Shown here one piece after another: positions 1 to 7,358 of a DNA stretch of 64,000 bases. The translations under genes were made by a program, and so were the position numbers. The stretch covers positions 1 through 64,000 of the forward strand of contig CALKVA010000002.1 of the NCBI GenBank assembly GCA_937996625.1. Reading direction: 5' to 3'. Within the stretch, counting starts at the first letter, position 1; the number at the start of each line of letters is the position of its first letter. This DNA comes from UBA5951 sp009936885. GTDB taxonomy: Bacteria; Pseudomonadota; Alphaproteobacteria; Puniceispirillales; Puniceispirillaceae. The notes beneath the pieces were generated by a model. The model saw only the letters and a program-made list of their open reading frames with translations. It was not told the DNA's origin and searched no databases.

Positions 1-193
1 TTGACATTCGAGTGTGTCATGAGTAGAAATCTGAAATAACAGCGGTGAAGAGATTTGGGTGATTGTTTTTAGCCCTAAATGCTTTGTTATATTATGGATT
101 CTACAGAGACTTATCTAAAACTCTTAACCCTGTGACATAAAAGTTATTATTCCCCGGTAGCTCAGCGGTAGAGCAAGCGACTGTTAATCGCTT
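1..193 (+). repeat. Diverged duplicate of the tRNA-Asn leader plus tRNA 5' part
   Basis: This segment aligns with 1150-1342. Both copies begin TTGACA, and in both the distance from that hexamer to the first tRNA base is exactly 150 bases. The tRNA parts are identical. The leaders are diverged, with well-conserved patches at the start (TTGACA then TGTGTC) and near the end (CTTAACCC against TTTAACCC). I read it as an old duplication of the tRNA-Asn gene with its upstream region. The alignment was done by eye, so I give no overall identity figure. Confidence 0.7.
151..193 (+). pseudogene. Truncated tRNA-Asn (5' acceptor strand, D arm and anticodon arm only)
   Basis: Bases 151-193 are identical to the first 43 bases of the intact tRNA-Asn at 1300. 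They cover the 5' acceptor strand, the D arm and the anticodon arm with the GTT anticodon. After AATCGCTT the sequence departs completely: there is no T arm, no 3' acceptor strand and no CCA. The missing 3' half does not reappear before 1300, so this is not an intron-split tRNA. It cannot fold as a tRNA and is best called a pseudo-tRNA, or the scar of a recombination event in the anticodon stem. Confidence 0.8.
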
Positions 194-216
194 CAGAAAT
201 ATCCTCATAAACAGTA

Positions 217-276
217 ACCACGAGATGTGGTATGGAGCTAAAAGCTCTAGAAGAATAACAGTCCTCTTACCCTAGA
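217..276 (+). other. Three consecutive short hairpins after the truncated tRNA
   Basis: Three inverted repeats follow each other. ACCAC/GTGGT has a 5-base loop (217-231). GAGCT/AGCTC has a 3-base loop (235-247). TCTAG/CTAGA has a longer loop (246-276) and overlaps the second by two bases. There is no coding frame here. The run could be a small structured RNA read through from the tRNA leader, or chance structure in foreign DNA. I do not recognise a known RNA family. Confidence 0.3.
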
Positions 277-354
277 GAATCTCACAATCACAGCAGTATG
301 TAAAGCAATTCGTTTGTTTAATCTGTTTGAAAATTCAGGTAATTTGAACATTAC

Positions 355-389
355 AATCGCCTGTCTTTTCGACCTGCAATCGCTTGTCC
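355..389 (+). repeat. Two copies of a CAATCGCTTGTCC-like repeat
   Basis: Copies lie at about 355-366 (CAATCGCCTGTC, one transition off) and 377-389 (CAATCGCTTGTCC), 22 bases apart and just before the lipoprotein gene. The 13-mer differs at only two positions from the tRNA-Asn anticodon-arm stretch TAATCGCTTGGCC. Further copies lie at 1085-1120 and 1215-1225. They may be attachment-site remnants. Confidence 0.5.
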
Positions 390-467
390 TTTTTTAGGTG
401 CAATGTTGCCCTTTTATCGAAAATAAATATACAATACGATAAGAGAAGTTTTGGAAGGGAGAAAAAG

Positions 468-923
468 TTGTCCATAAAATTAACAAATTTAATTATACCG
501 GCATTGTTACTTTCAGCATGTGGTTCGGAAACAATAAATATTGCTGGTTATTCGCCTGTTATTGATACATATCAAACCGATTTAAACCAGTATAATATTG
601 ATCTGAATCAGTGCAGAAGCTTGGGACAAGCTGCCCAAGCAAAATACGAAGAGCAACAAGCTAAAGAACAATCCGATATGATGGCATCAATTATAGCAGG
701 AGCAATTGTGGGTGCTGCGGTTGGGAATGCTATAGATGGAAACAATGACAGTGGAACAACCTTGGGTGCAACCTATGGTGCTGCTGTGGGAGCTTCAGTT
801 GCAGCTGAAAATGACGATTATGATAGGCTGTTTGTAAAGTTTGGCCCAACTGCAGTTGTGGATAAATGCTTAGCTAACCGAGGATATGCAATATTATCTA
901 GAGAGGGTTATGGCGGTGGTTGA
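468..923 (+). CDS. Small glycine-zipper lipoprotein of unknown function
   Basis: This encodes a 151-residue secreted lipoprotein. I chose the TTG at 468 because an AAGGGAG ribosome-binding site sits just upstream and the resulting N-terminus is a classic lipoprotein signal: two basic-to-neutral residues, a hydrophobic stretch, then LLSAC with the lipidated cysteine at residue 18. The middle is charged and Gln-rich (about residues 45-70). It is followed by a glycine-zipper segment (AIVGAAVGNAIDG, then GATYGAAVGASVAAE), as in outer-membrane-associated glycine-zipper proteins. The C-terminal part has one cysteine (DKCLANRGY). The gene stands alone between the truncated and intact tRNA-Asn copies, so horizontal gain is plausible. 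An upstream TTG at 384 is open but lacks a signal-like N-terminus. The function is unknown. Confidence 0.7.
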   Translation: MSIKLTNLIIPALLLSACGSETINIAGYSPVIDTYQTDLNQYNIDLNQCRSLGQAAQAKYEEQQAKEQSDMMASIIAGAIVGAAVGNAIDGNNDSGTTLGATYGAAVGASVAAENDDYDRLFVKFGPTAVVDKCLANRGYAILSREGYGGG

Positions 924-1084
924 TAAACCGCTTGAATGTCTCTAGAATATCCTGATTAGCATTGCCCTATCAAAGTTCTTATTTTCAGAAAATCACCTGA
1001 CACTGCATATTACTTCCCCCACGGTATTCAGCTTAACCTTTTAAGTTGTCTGCCTAGCTTGGGTTTATTTATTCCTTCAAGTTT

Positions 1085-1120
1085 GGACAATCGCTTGTCC
1101 TCAACAAACAATCGCTTGTT
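1085..1120. repeat. Two adjacent palindromic repeats, GGACAA-TCGC-TTGTCC and AACAA-TCGC-TTGTT
   Basis: At 1085-1100, GGACAA and TTGTCC form a perfect 6-base inverted repeat around TCGC. At 1107-1120, AACAA and TTGTT form a 5-base inverted repeat around the same TCGC. Both contain CAATCGCTTGT, found also at 377-389. Direct and inverted symmetry around one core suits a protein-binding site or a recombinase core site better than a random match. Confidence 0.5.
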
Positions 1121-1149
1121 ATTACTGGATGTGTCATTTCTATTTCTGT

Positions 1150-1178
1150 TTGACAAACAGGTGTGTCGTCATTAGATA
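1150..1178 (+). promoter_or_regulatory. Candidate sigma-70 promoter of the tRNA-Asn leader
   Basis: TTGACA (1150-1155), a 17-base spacer, then TAGATA (1173-1178). The duplicated copy keeps the same arrangement, TTGACA at 1-6 and TAGAAA at 24-29, also 17 apart. Conservation of both boxes and spacing in an otherwise diverged duplicate supports function. It would give a leader of about 115 bases. A nearer, weaker pair (TTGATT at 1239, TCTAAT at 1263) could serve instead. Confidence 0.35.
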
Positions 1179-1342
1179 ATTGGTCAAATAGTGGTAATGA
1201 ATATTGGTTCATGGGTCGCTTGTCCTTAACACAAGATGTTGATTTTAGGACTGCTACTCTGCTCTAATGCTTTTAACCCACTGTTTTTAAAGGCTTTATT
1301 CCCCGGTAGCTCAGCGGTAGAGCAAGCGACTGTTAATCGCTT
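1150..1342 (+). repeat. Second copy of the tRNA-Asn leader and tRNA 5' part
   Basis: This is the counterpart of 1-193, starting TTGACA and continuing into the intact tRNA-Asn at 1300. It keeps the same 150-base distance. The segment GGGTCGCTTGTCCTTA (1213-1228) corresponds to GGGTGATTGTTTTTA in the first copy, so the repeat core at 1216-1225 belongs to the leader itself. Confidence 0.7.
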
Positions 1343-1374
1343 GGCCGGCGGTTCGAATCCGTCCCGGGGAGCCA
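1300..1374 (+). tRNA. tRNA-Asn (anticodon GTT), CCA encoded
   Basis: A complete cloverleaf. The 7-bp acceptor stem is TCCCCGG/CCGGGGA. The D arm is GCTC/GAGC. The anticodon stem AGCGA/TCGCT encloses CTGTTAA, with anticodon GTT. The T arm is GGCGG TTCGAAT CCGTC. Discriminator G is followed by encoded CCA. It reads AAC/AAU codons. A T-run follows directly (1375-1380). The 5' 43 bases are duplicated at 151-193. Confidence 0.97.
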
Positions 1375-1429
1375 TTTTTTCTATCGGGTTTCTGAATTAT
1401 GGTATTTCAAGAACAGTTTTTCCAATATA

Positions 1430-2460
1430 TTATTGTTCTTTAAACATTTCTTGAGCCTGTTTAATTTTTGATAAATAAAATATTTTTGCTATCATGTGTT
1501 TTAACCCTCCTCTCTTAATATATCCAATAAGATTTTCAAAACATATTTTATCCTGATGGGTTGCCCCCATCAAGGTAAGGTCTTTTAAATATAATGTTCG
1601 TAAATCTAGTTCTATAATAGGTCCTGCTATTGCGCCTGATGCAACATATTTGCCCCCTGTCTTTAGTACGTTAAGCACAAACGGCCATATTGTTCCGGCT
1701 ACCAAATCTACCACCATATCTATGAAATTTGGCTATATCTCATCTAAAAGATTACAGTCTCTGTCTATAACCCTGCCAGCAACAATCTCCGTTAATGCCC
1801 TCTGCTTTATTTATACTAACTTGTGCGATAATTTCTGCACCTCGCAACTATGCAAGTTGTATAGCTGCCGAACCTACCCCGCTAGATGCACCGTTAATTA
1901 AAACACGTTCTTTGCCAATAACTACTCTATGTAGCATATTTTCAGACGTCAAATATGCGCATGGGTTTCAGGCAAGCTCTATATCGCTCCAGCTGTTCTT
2001 AATGGAATAAACCTCACTAGCGAGTGTGCTATTATATTGCGCAAATCCGCATCACATTCCGAACCCATTGTCCAACATTGAAACCGGCTTGAATTTTTTG
2101 GATCTTGCATCAAAGCGCTCGCTAGCACCGGCTTGCCAATTCTAGTTCTTTTGAACATTACGGCCTACCTCTATAATATGTCCACACAAATCAGCACCTT
2201 GTATTCTTGGATACACAAGTGCAGCTAGCATACTTTGTTGAGGTTGAAGTTGATTTCAAACCCTCTCTGCTACTAGAATTATTATCTGAGCTAGCAGATT
2301 TAAAGTACCATACAATCCGTGTGTCTATGTCTGTATTATTGGCACCTGCTGCTCGCACGCGAATCAGAACATCATCATTACCCCTTCTGGGAAATTCAGC
2401 ATCATCTCTATAGCACAGCTTTTCTAAGCTAGCATGACCTACAAGCTGTACTGCATGCAT
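1430..2460 (-). pseudogene. Decayed zinc-type (MDR) oxidoreductase, quinone-reductase-like
   Basis: Pieces of one medium-chain dehydrogenase/reductase are readable in order on the minus strand but in different frames. The N-terminal part starts at 2460 (MHAVQLVGH, then DVLIRVRAAGANNTDID). Near 2200-2140 there is a GADLCGHIIEVGRNV segment after a frame change. Near 1910-1850 there is the NAD(P)-binding segment RVLINGASSGVGSAAIQL. The C-terminal part lies at 1717-1430 (GGKYVASGAIAGPIIELDL, ending MFKEQ). Stops and frame changes between the pieces exclude one functional protein. Zinc-containing MDR enzymes reduce quinones or oxidise alcohols. The family level is clear; the exact substrate cannot be told. 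Confidence 0.85.
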
Positions 2461-2952
2461 TTTTTGGGATGCAAAACATTCATCTTAAACGTCTCCTAGC
2501 CCTAATTTTCAATTTAATAGGCACAATATTTTATAATCATCTGACGAGAATCGTAAACAGACCGAATTTCTATTAGCTCTTTTTTTAGAGAAGAACCGTT
2601 AATAATTTCACTAAATATTTTTATTTACAGGTCAGAAACACAACGATTTTAGCCATTTTTATTACCTGTGTAATTTCCCTCAGAAGCGAGCACACTAACA
2701 TAAAATAAGTGCGAATAATCGTAAGCTATTGTTTGTTAATAAATTGTTCACCAAGGCTCCCTATTATTTGGGGGAAAATCATAGGGATAGGAAGTCGACT
2801 ATATGAAATATCTGTGTTTCTCAGGATTTAATTATGTTTAGTGAACAAAGAATTGGAAAAGTTTAATTTTGTTGTGTTTGACAAATAATGTTATTAAATA
2901 GAATTTCTTGGTTTTTTATAAACTCGAAGAAATATAAACAGGAGAAAAAAAT
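2461..2952. other. Non-coding gap upstream of aapJ
   Basis: Nearly 500 bases of AT-rich DNA with no convincing frame on either strand. A CCCTAT/ATAGGG inverted repeat lies near 2760-2790, and a candidate promoter near 2878. It may include the remains of the promoter of the decayed oxidoreductase and the regulatory region of the amino acid transporter operon. Confidence 0.5.
2878..2904 (+). promoter_or_regulatory. Candidate promoter of the aapJQMP operon
   Basis: TTGACA at 2878-2883, followed after 15 bases by TAGAAT at 2899-2904. The spacer is shorter than the usual 17, so this is tentative. It lies about 50 bases before the aapJ start, which has a good AGGAG site (2940-2944). Confidence 0.3.
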
Positions 2953-3972
2953 ATGAAAAAAATTACTTCGCTTTTAACAGGCGTAGCTTTTGCTGGGATT
3001 GCATTTGCAAACTCAGCATATGCGACCACATTGGAAGAGGTTCAATCACGAGGCGAACTTCGCTGTGGGGTAGACGGCGGTGTTGCGGGTTTCTCAGCAC
3101 CTAACGACGCTGGTAAGATGGTTGGCATTGATGCATCTGTATGTGATGCAGTAGCGGCAGCTGTTTTCGGAGATGCCTCTAAAGTAACTTACATTCCGTT
3201 AACAGCGGCAGAGCGTTTTACAGCACTTACAGCTGGTGAAATTGACATGTTATCACGAAACACAACACACACATTGACCAGAGATGCGACTCTAGGTGTG
3301 AACTTTACCTATTATAATTTCATCGATGGCCAAGGTTTCATGGTAGCAAAAGATGCAGGTTTATCTTCTGTCAAAGATTTAGATGGTGCTAGCATCTGTG
3401 TGCAAACAGGCACAACAACAGAGCTTAACATGGCTGACTATTTCCGTAATGGAGGCATGGATTTCACACCTGTGGGTTATTCAACTTCTGTTCAGACAAG
3501 AGAAGGTTTAGAAGGCGGTGCATGCGATGCGCTTACGTCAGACGCATCACAACTAGCAGCTATCCGTTCTGAGACAGCAGATCCAAATGCATGGACAATG
3601 TTGCCTGAGATTATCTCAAAAGAACCGCTTGGCCCTGTTGTTCGTCAAGGTGATGACCAGTGGATGGATATCGTAGCTTGGACATTATACGCACTTATAA
3701 ACGCAGAAGAGCTTGGTATCACTTCTGCTAACGTTGATGCAATGAAGGCAGACTCACCGAACCCAAGTGTTGGCAGAATTGTCGGAAGTGAAGGCGAAAC
3801 AGGTGCAAACTTAGGTCTTTCTCAAGATTGGGCATATAATGCTATTAAACAAGTCGGTAACTATGGCGAGATCTACGAAAGAACTGTGGAGCCTCTTGGC
3901 ATACCGAGAGCAGGTTCTGTAAATGATTTGTGGACACGCGGTGGTATTTTATACGCCCCACCAGTGAGATAA
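2953..3972 (+). CDS. aapJ: General L-amino acid ABC transporter, periplasmic binding protein
   Basis: The 339-residue precursor binds amino acids in the periplasm and delivers them to AapQM. It has a clear signal peptide, with probable cleavage after SAYA (residue 24). The mature protein has the family 3 solute-binding fold with AapJ hallmarks: an early RGELRCGVDGGVAGFSAP segment, AERFTALTAGEIDMLSRNT, and a GEIYERTVEPLGIPRAGSVN segment near the C-terminus. AapJ-type proteins accept a wide range of L-amino acids. A strong AGGAG site precedes the ATG. It is the first gene of a complete aapJQMP operon. A hairpin follows its stop codon, as expected when the binding protein must outnumber the membrane parts. 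Confidence 0.93.
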   Translation: MKKITSLLTGVAFAGIAFANSAYATTLEEVQSRGELRCGVDGGVAGFSAPNDAGKMVGIDASVCDAVAAAVFGDASKVTYIPLTAAERFTALTAGEIDMLSRNTTHTLTRDATLGVNFTYYNFIDGQGFMVAKDAGLSSVKDLDGASICVQTGTTTELNMADYFRNGGMDFTPVGYSTSVQTREGLEGGACDALTSDASQLAAIRSETADPNAWTMLPEIISKEPLGPVVRQGDDQWMDIVAWTLYALINAEELGITSANVDAMKADSPNPSVGRIVGSEGETGANLGLSQDWAYNAIKQVGNYGEIYERTVEPLGIPRAGSVNDLWTRGGILYAPPVR

Positions 3973-3987
3973 ATATTTTATAGTTTT

Positions 3988-4010
3988 GGTCAGAGGGTCA
4001 ACCTCTGACC
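3988..4010 (+). terminator. Hairpin between aapJ and aapQ (attenuator or mRNA stabiliser)
   Basis: A perfect 9-bp stem, GGTCAGAGG/CCTCTGACC, with a 5-base loop, between the aapJ stop and the aapQ start. It is followed by ATTCTT rather than a long T-run, so partial termination or 3' end protection of the aapJ message is more likely than full termination. Confidence 0.6.
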
Positions 4011-4030
4011 ATTCTTCAAATAGGTGAATA

Positions 4031-5209
4031 GTGAAATCTACTACGATACCGTTACACCGAAATCCTAAATTGCGCTCGTTTGTGGTTCAGGCATCGCTAC
4101 TTCTGTTAGTAGCCTATGCTTTATTTTCTGTATATCAAACGACCGTCAGTAATTTAGAAGAACGCGGTATTAAGACAAGCACGAGTTTTTTTGATGAAGT
4201 GGCGCCTTTCAAGGTGGGATACAGCCCCTTCTTAGAATTTAAACTTGGCGAAACTACCTACATCGAGGTATTTTTTATAGGCGTATTAAATACGCTATTA
4301 GTTGCTGTTTTGGGCATTTTAGCAGCTACCGTCTTGGGCTTTTTTATAGGCATTATGAGAACCTCACAAAATTGGCTGGCATCAAAATGCGCCTTATTTT
4401 ACGTTGAGACGTTCAGAAACATGCCTCTTCTTCTTCAGATTATGTTCTGGAATTTTGCCATTTTTCTTGCATTTCTCCCACCCCCGAAACAATCAATTGA
4501 AATGGGAGTTTTTTTTCTAAATAGTAGAGGATTACATACTCCGGTTCCATTTATTGAAAATCATCTTTTATCAACAATTTGGTTTGGGGTTATTTTTGCT
4601 TCATTTGTAGGCACTTTTGTTTTTGCAAAATGGTCTAAAAAACGTTTTGAGAGTACAGGCAAGTCACTTCCGGTATTCTTAATCTCGCTAAGTTCAATAA
4701 TCACCGTCAGTTATATCTCTTTTGTAATACTTGGAAGTCCTCTGGGGATTGATATTCCAGTCTTGGGTAAATTTAACTTTAAGGGTGGCGGTCAACTTCC
4801 GCTTCCCCTTTTCTCATTATGGTTTGCGCTAACAATTTACACATCTGCATTTATTGCAGAGAATGTGCGCGCTGGTATTTCCTCTATATCAAAGGGGCAA
4901 GTCGAGGCAGCACGTTCGATAGGATTAACCCGTACACAAATGGTTAAGATGATAATTCTGCCGCAAGCATTAAGAGTTGTAATACCGCCAACGATAAGCC
5001 AGTATTTAAATCTTACCAAAAATTCTTCATTGGCAATCGCTGTTGGATTTGAAGAGGTTGTGGCTGTTTGGGCTAATATTTCGCTTAATCAGACAGGTCA
5101 GGCATTGATAATCATCGCTATGACGATTGTATTCTATGAATGCTGTAGCCTGTTTACGTCTTTCATTTTGAATATTTATAACAAACGTGTACAGATTACA
5201 GAGCGGTAA
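4031..5209 (+). CDS. aapQ: General L-amino acid ABC transporter permease AapQ
   Basis: A 392-residue inner-membrane permease, one half of the AapQM channel. It has a first membrane segment near residues 15-35. A second lies at about residues 80-105, followed by the polar amino acid permease hallmark YVETFRNMPLLLQIMFWN. The EAA loop that contacts the ATPase (GQVEAARSIGLTRTQMVKMI) is near residue 295. The start is GTG at 4031 with AGGTG just upstream. The length fits AapQ, which is longer than usual His/Glu-type permeases because of an internal insertion. It lies 3 bases from aapM. Confidence 0.92.
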   Translation: MKSTTIPLHRNPKLRSFVVQASLLLLVAYALFSVYQTTVSNLEERGIKTSTSFFDEVAPFKVGYSPFLEFKLGETTYIEVFFIGVLNTLLVAVLGILAATVLGFFIGIMRTSQNWLASKCALFYVETFRNMPLLLQIMFWNFAIFLAFLPPPKQSIEMGVFFLNSRGLHTPVPFIENHLLSTIWFGVIFASFVGTFVFAKWSKKRFESTGKSLPVFLISLSSIITVSYISFVILGSPLGIDIPVLGKFNFKGGGQLPLPLFSLWFALTIYTSAFIAENVRAGISSISKGQVEAARSIGLTRTQMVKMIILPQALRVVIPPTISQYLNLTKNSSLAIAVGFEEVVAVWANISLNQTGQALIIIAMTIVFYECCSLFTSFILNIYNKRVQITER

Positions 5210-5212
5210 ATA

Positions 5213-6340
5213 ATGGCTGATAGTACATTAAAATTCAAAAAATTACCTGACAGAGAACCCCCGGAAAACACCATTGGTTGGATTGCGTGGATACGAGATA
5301 ACTTATTTAGCTCCGCTACAAATACGCTAACCACTCTTATATTTGTATATTTATTTTATCTTTATATTCCGCCCTTTATTGAATGGGCTATTATAAATGC
5401 GAATATATCAGGAACAGACCGTTCTGTTTGTGATGCAAATAAAAGCGGTGCATGCTGGACCTTCATTAAGATAAGATTAGAGCAGTTATTATTCGGGTTA
5501 TATTTTGCATCTAATCCTGAGCAAACATGGCGCCCAATTGTTGCGTTTTCTGTTTTTGGAATGCTCATTATTCCATTAGTCATTGATAAAACACCGCACA
5601 AAAAATGGCTTCTTATCGCCCTGCTCACTCTCTATCCTTTATTGTTTATTTGTGTTGTTTATGGCGGCGTTTTTGGCATTCCGGTCTCTGATACAGGTCA
5701 ATGGGGCGGACTTTTATTAACATTTGCACTTTCGTTCGTCGGTATTATCGTGGCTCTGCCTCTTGGTATATTGCTGGCACTTGGAAGGCGCTCTGAAATG
5801 CCCATCGTAAAAATGATGAGTGTTACTTATATCGAGTTCTGGAGAGGCACGCCTCTTATTACGATATTATTTATGGCATCTGTCATGCTTCCATTATTTT
5901 TTCCGTCAGGTGTTGATTTTGATAAAGTCGTAAGAGCGATGATTGGAATAACCTTGTTTCAATCCGCCTATACCGCCGAAGCTGTTCGGGGCGGATTACA
6001 AGCCATAGATAAAGGGCAAAATGAAGCAGCTATGGCGCTTGGAATGGGATATTGGCGTCGGACAATTCTGATAGTATTACCTCAGGCACTTAAAATTTCA
6101 ATTCCATCTATTGTGAATACGTTTATTGCTCTTTTCAAAGATACATCGTTGGTATCTATTATTGGATTACTAGATCTTCTAAAAATGGCTCAAAACTCTT
6201 CTCGGTCGCTTGACTGGAATGGCTATGATATAGAAGGATATTTATTTGCTGGCTTTGTGTTCTGGATCTTCTGTTATGGAATGTCTAGCTATAGCCAAAA
6301 ACTGGAACGAAAACTTGATACTGATAGGAGAGCTGAATGA
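5213..6340 (+). CDS. aapM: General L-amino acid ABC transporter permease AapM
   Basis: A 375-residue membrane permease, partner of AapQ. The N-terminus (NTIGWIAWIRDNLFSS) is typical of AapM. Membrane segments lie near residues 40-60, 105-125 and 130-150, followed by the C-terminal permease domain with TYIEFWRGTPLITILFMASV and the EAA loop (GQNEAAMALGMGYWRRTILI, near residue 270). Its stop overlaps the aapP start (ATGA), so the two are probably translationally coupled. Confidence 0.92.
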   Translation: MADSTLKFKKLPDREPPENTIGWIAWIRDNLFSSATNTLTTLIFVYLFYLYIPPFIEWAIINANISGTDRSVCDANKSGACWTFIKIRLEQLLFGLYFASNPEQTWRPIVAFSVFGMLIIPLVIDKTPHKKWLLIALLTLYPLLFICVVYGGVFGIPVSDTGQWGGLLLTFALSFVGIIVALPLGILLALGRRSEMPIVKMMSVTYIEFWRGTPLITILFMASVMLPLFFPSGVDFDKVVRAMIGITLFQSAYTAEAVRGGLQAIDKGQNEAAMALGMGYWRRTILIVLPQALKISIPSIVNTFIALFKDTSLVSIIGLLDLLKMAQNSSRSLDWNGYDIEGYLFAGFVFWIFCYGMSSYSQKLERKLDTDRRAE

Positions 6341-7116
6341 CTAGTACTGCCGCATCTAAAAAACCGATGATGACGGACCCCCCCCCTATCATTACAATCA
6401 ATAAACTAAATAAGTGGTATGGTAAGTTTCACGTTCTAAAAGACATCGATCTTAATGTAAATAAAACCGAGAAAATTGTGATATGTGGCCCTTCTGGCTC
6501 TGGCAAATCAACCTTAATTAGATGCATCAATCGACTGGAAGTGCATCAAGAAGGCAGTATCATTGTCGATGGGACAGAGCTTACAGATGATGTGAAACAA
6601 ATAAATGAGATTAGAAGCGATGTTGGAATGGTTTTTCAGCATTTTAATTTGTTTCCACACTTAACGGTATTAGAAAATTGCACGCTAGCGCCAATTTGGG
6701 TTCGCAAAAAATCTAAAATAGAAGCAGATGAGCTAGGGATGGAATTATTGAATAAGGTAAGAATTCCTGACCAAGCCCATAAATATCCTGGCCAATTATC
6801 AGGAGGGCAGCAACAGCGTGTCGCGATAGCGCGGGCCTTATGTATGCAGCCAAGGGTGATGCTATTTGACGAACCAACATCAGCGCTTGATCCTGAAATG
6901 ATAAAAGAAGTTCTGGAGACTATGATAGAATTAGCCGATTCTGGCATGACAATGCTCGTGGTTACCCACGAAATGGGATTTGCAAACAAGGTTGCAGACC
7001 GAGTGATATTTATGGATGAGGGACAAATTGTAGAGCAAAACGATCCTAAGAACTTTTTCAATAATCCTAAGTCAGAAAGAACAAAGTTATTTTTAAGTCA
7101 AATCTTGAATCATTAA
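6337..7116 (+). CDS. aapP: General L-amino acid ABC transporter ATP-binding protein AapP
   Basis: A 259-residue ATPase that powers AapJQM uptake. It has Walker A GPSGSGKS (residues 51-58), a Q-loop in GMVFQHFNLFPHLT, the signature LSGGQQQR, Walker B VMLFDEPTSALDP and the switch histidine in VVTHEMGF. The length is usual for the polar amino acid family. The start at 6337 overlaps the aapM stop. Codons 14-17 include an uninterrupted run of nine C (6378-6386), unusual in this AT-rich DNA and upstream of every catalytic motif. Alternative ATGs at 6367 and 6370 lie just before the run. Confidence 0.95.
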   Translation: MTSTAASKKPMMTDPPPIITINKLNKWYGKFHVLKDIDLNVNKTEKIVICGPSGSGKSTLIRCINRLEVHQEGSIIVDGTELTDDVKQINEIRSDVGMVFQHFNLFPHLTVLENCTLAPIWVRKKSKIEADELGMELLNKVRIPDQAHKYPGQLSGGQQQRVAIARALCMQPRVMLFDEPTSALDPEMIKEVLETMIELADSGMTMLVVTHEMGFANKVADRVIFMDEGQIVEQNDPKNFFNNPKSERTKLFLSQILNH

Positions 7117-7358
7117 TTCAAAAACACACTGGTTTACCGTCTTAATACGCCCTAAATCCAAAAAAATATAAAAAACGCGAAAAAATTAACTTCTTTATTT
7201 ACCAAATATGAGTGTTTTTTAGTGATTTGTTAGAACATTTCTCATATTTTCTCCGGTTTGCATCTCGTTATTCAGAAAAAATGATTTACACTGTTGCCAA
7301 GCAAATGGCTATCTTGTTAGGTTTAAAGTATTAATTGTAAAAGTTCTAGGAGGAACAA

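Larger units (their letters stand above)
924..1299. other. Non-coding stretch with palindromic repeats and the tRNA-Asn leader
   Basis: No convincing coding frame. It contains two palindromic copies of the anticodon-arm-like repeat (1085-1120), a third partial copy at 1215-1225, and the second copy of the duplicated tRNA leader from 1150. An open frame from 1236 runs through the tRNA and is not a gene. Confidence 0.6.

Noticed and set aside
355..1120. A CRISPR array made of the TCGCTTGTCC repeats
   Set aside because: The copies are too short and their spacing is irregular (about 20, 700, 20 and 100 bases), and no cas gene is present.
151..1342. A group I intron or other intron splitting tRNA-Asn between the two copies
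   Set aside because: The second copy restarts from the tRNA 5' end and is complete by itself, and the missing 3' half does not follow the first copy. I could not identify intron core elements with confidence.
1236..1454. Open frame of 72 codons on the plus strand
   Set aside because: It runs straight through the intact tRNA-Asn and resembles no protein.
1650..2413. Several plus-strand open frames opposite the decayed oxidoreductase
   Set aside because: They are antisense to recognisable minus-strand protein fragments and show no signal of their own.
1..2952. An intact insertion sequence or prophage piece in the accessory region
   Set aside because: No transposase, integrase or phage gene could be read in any frame; only repeats and remnants are visible.
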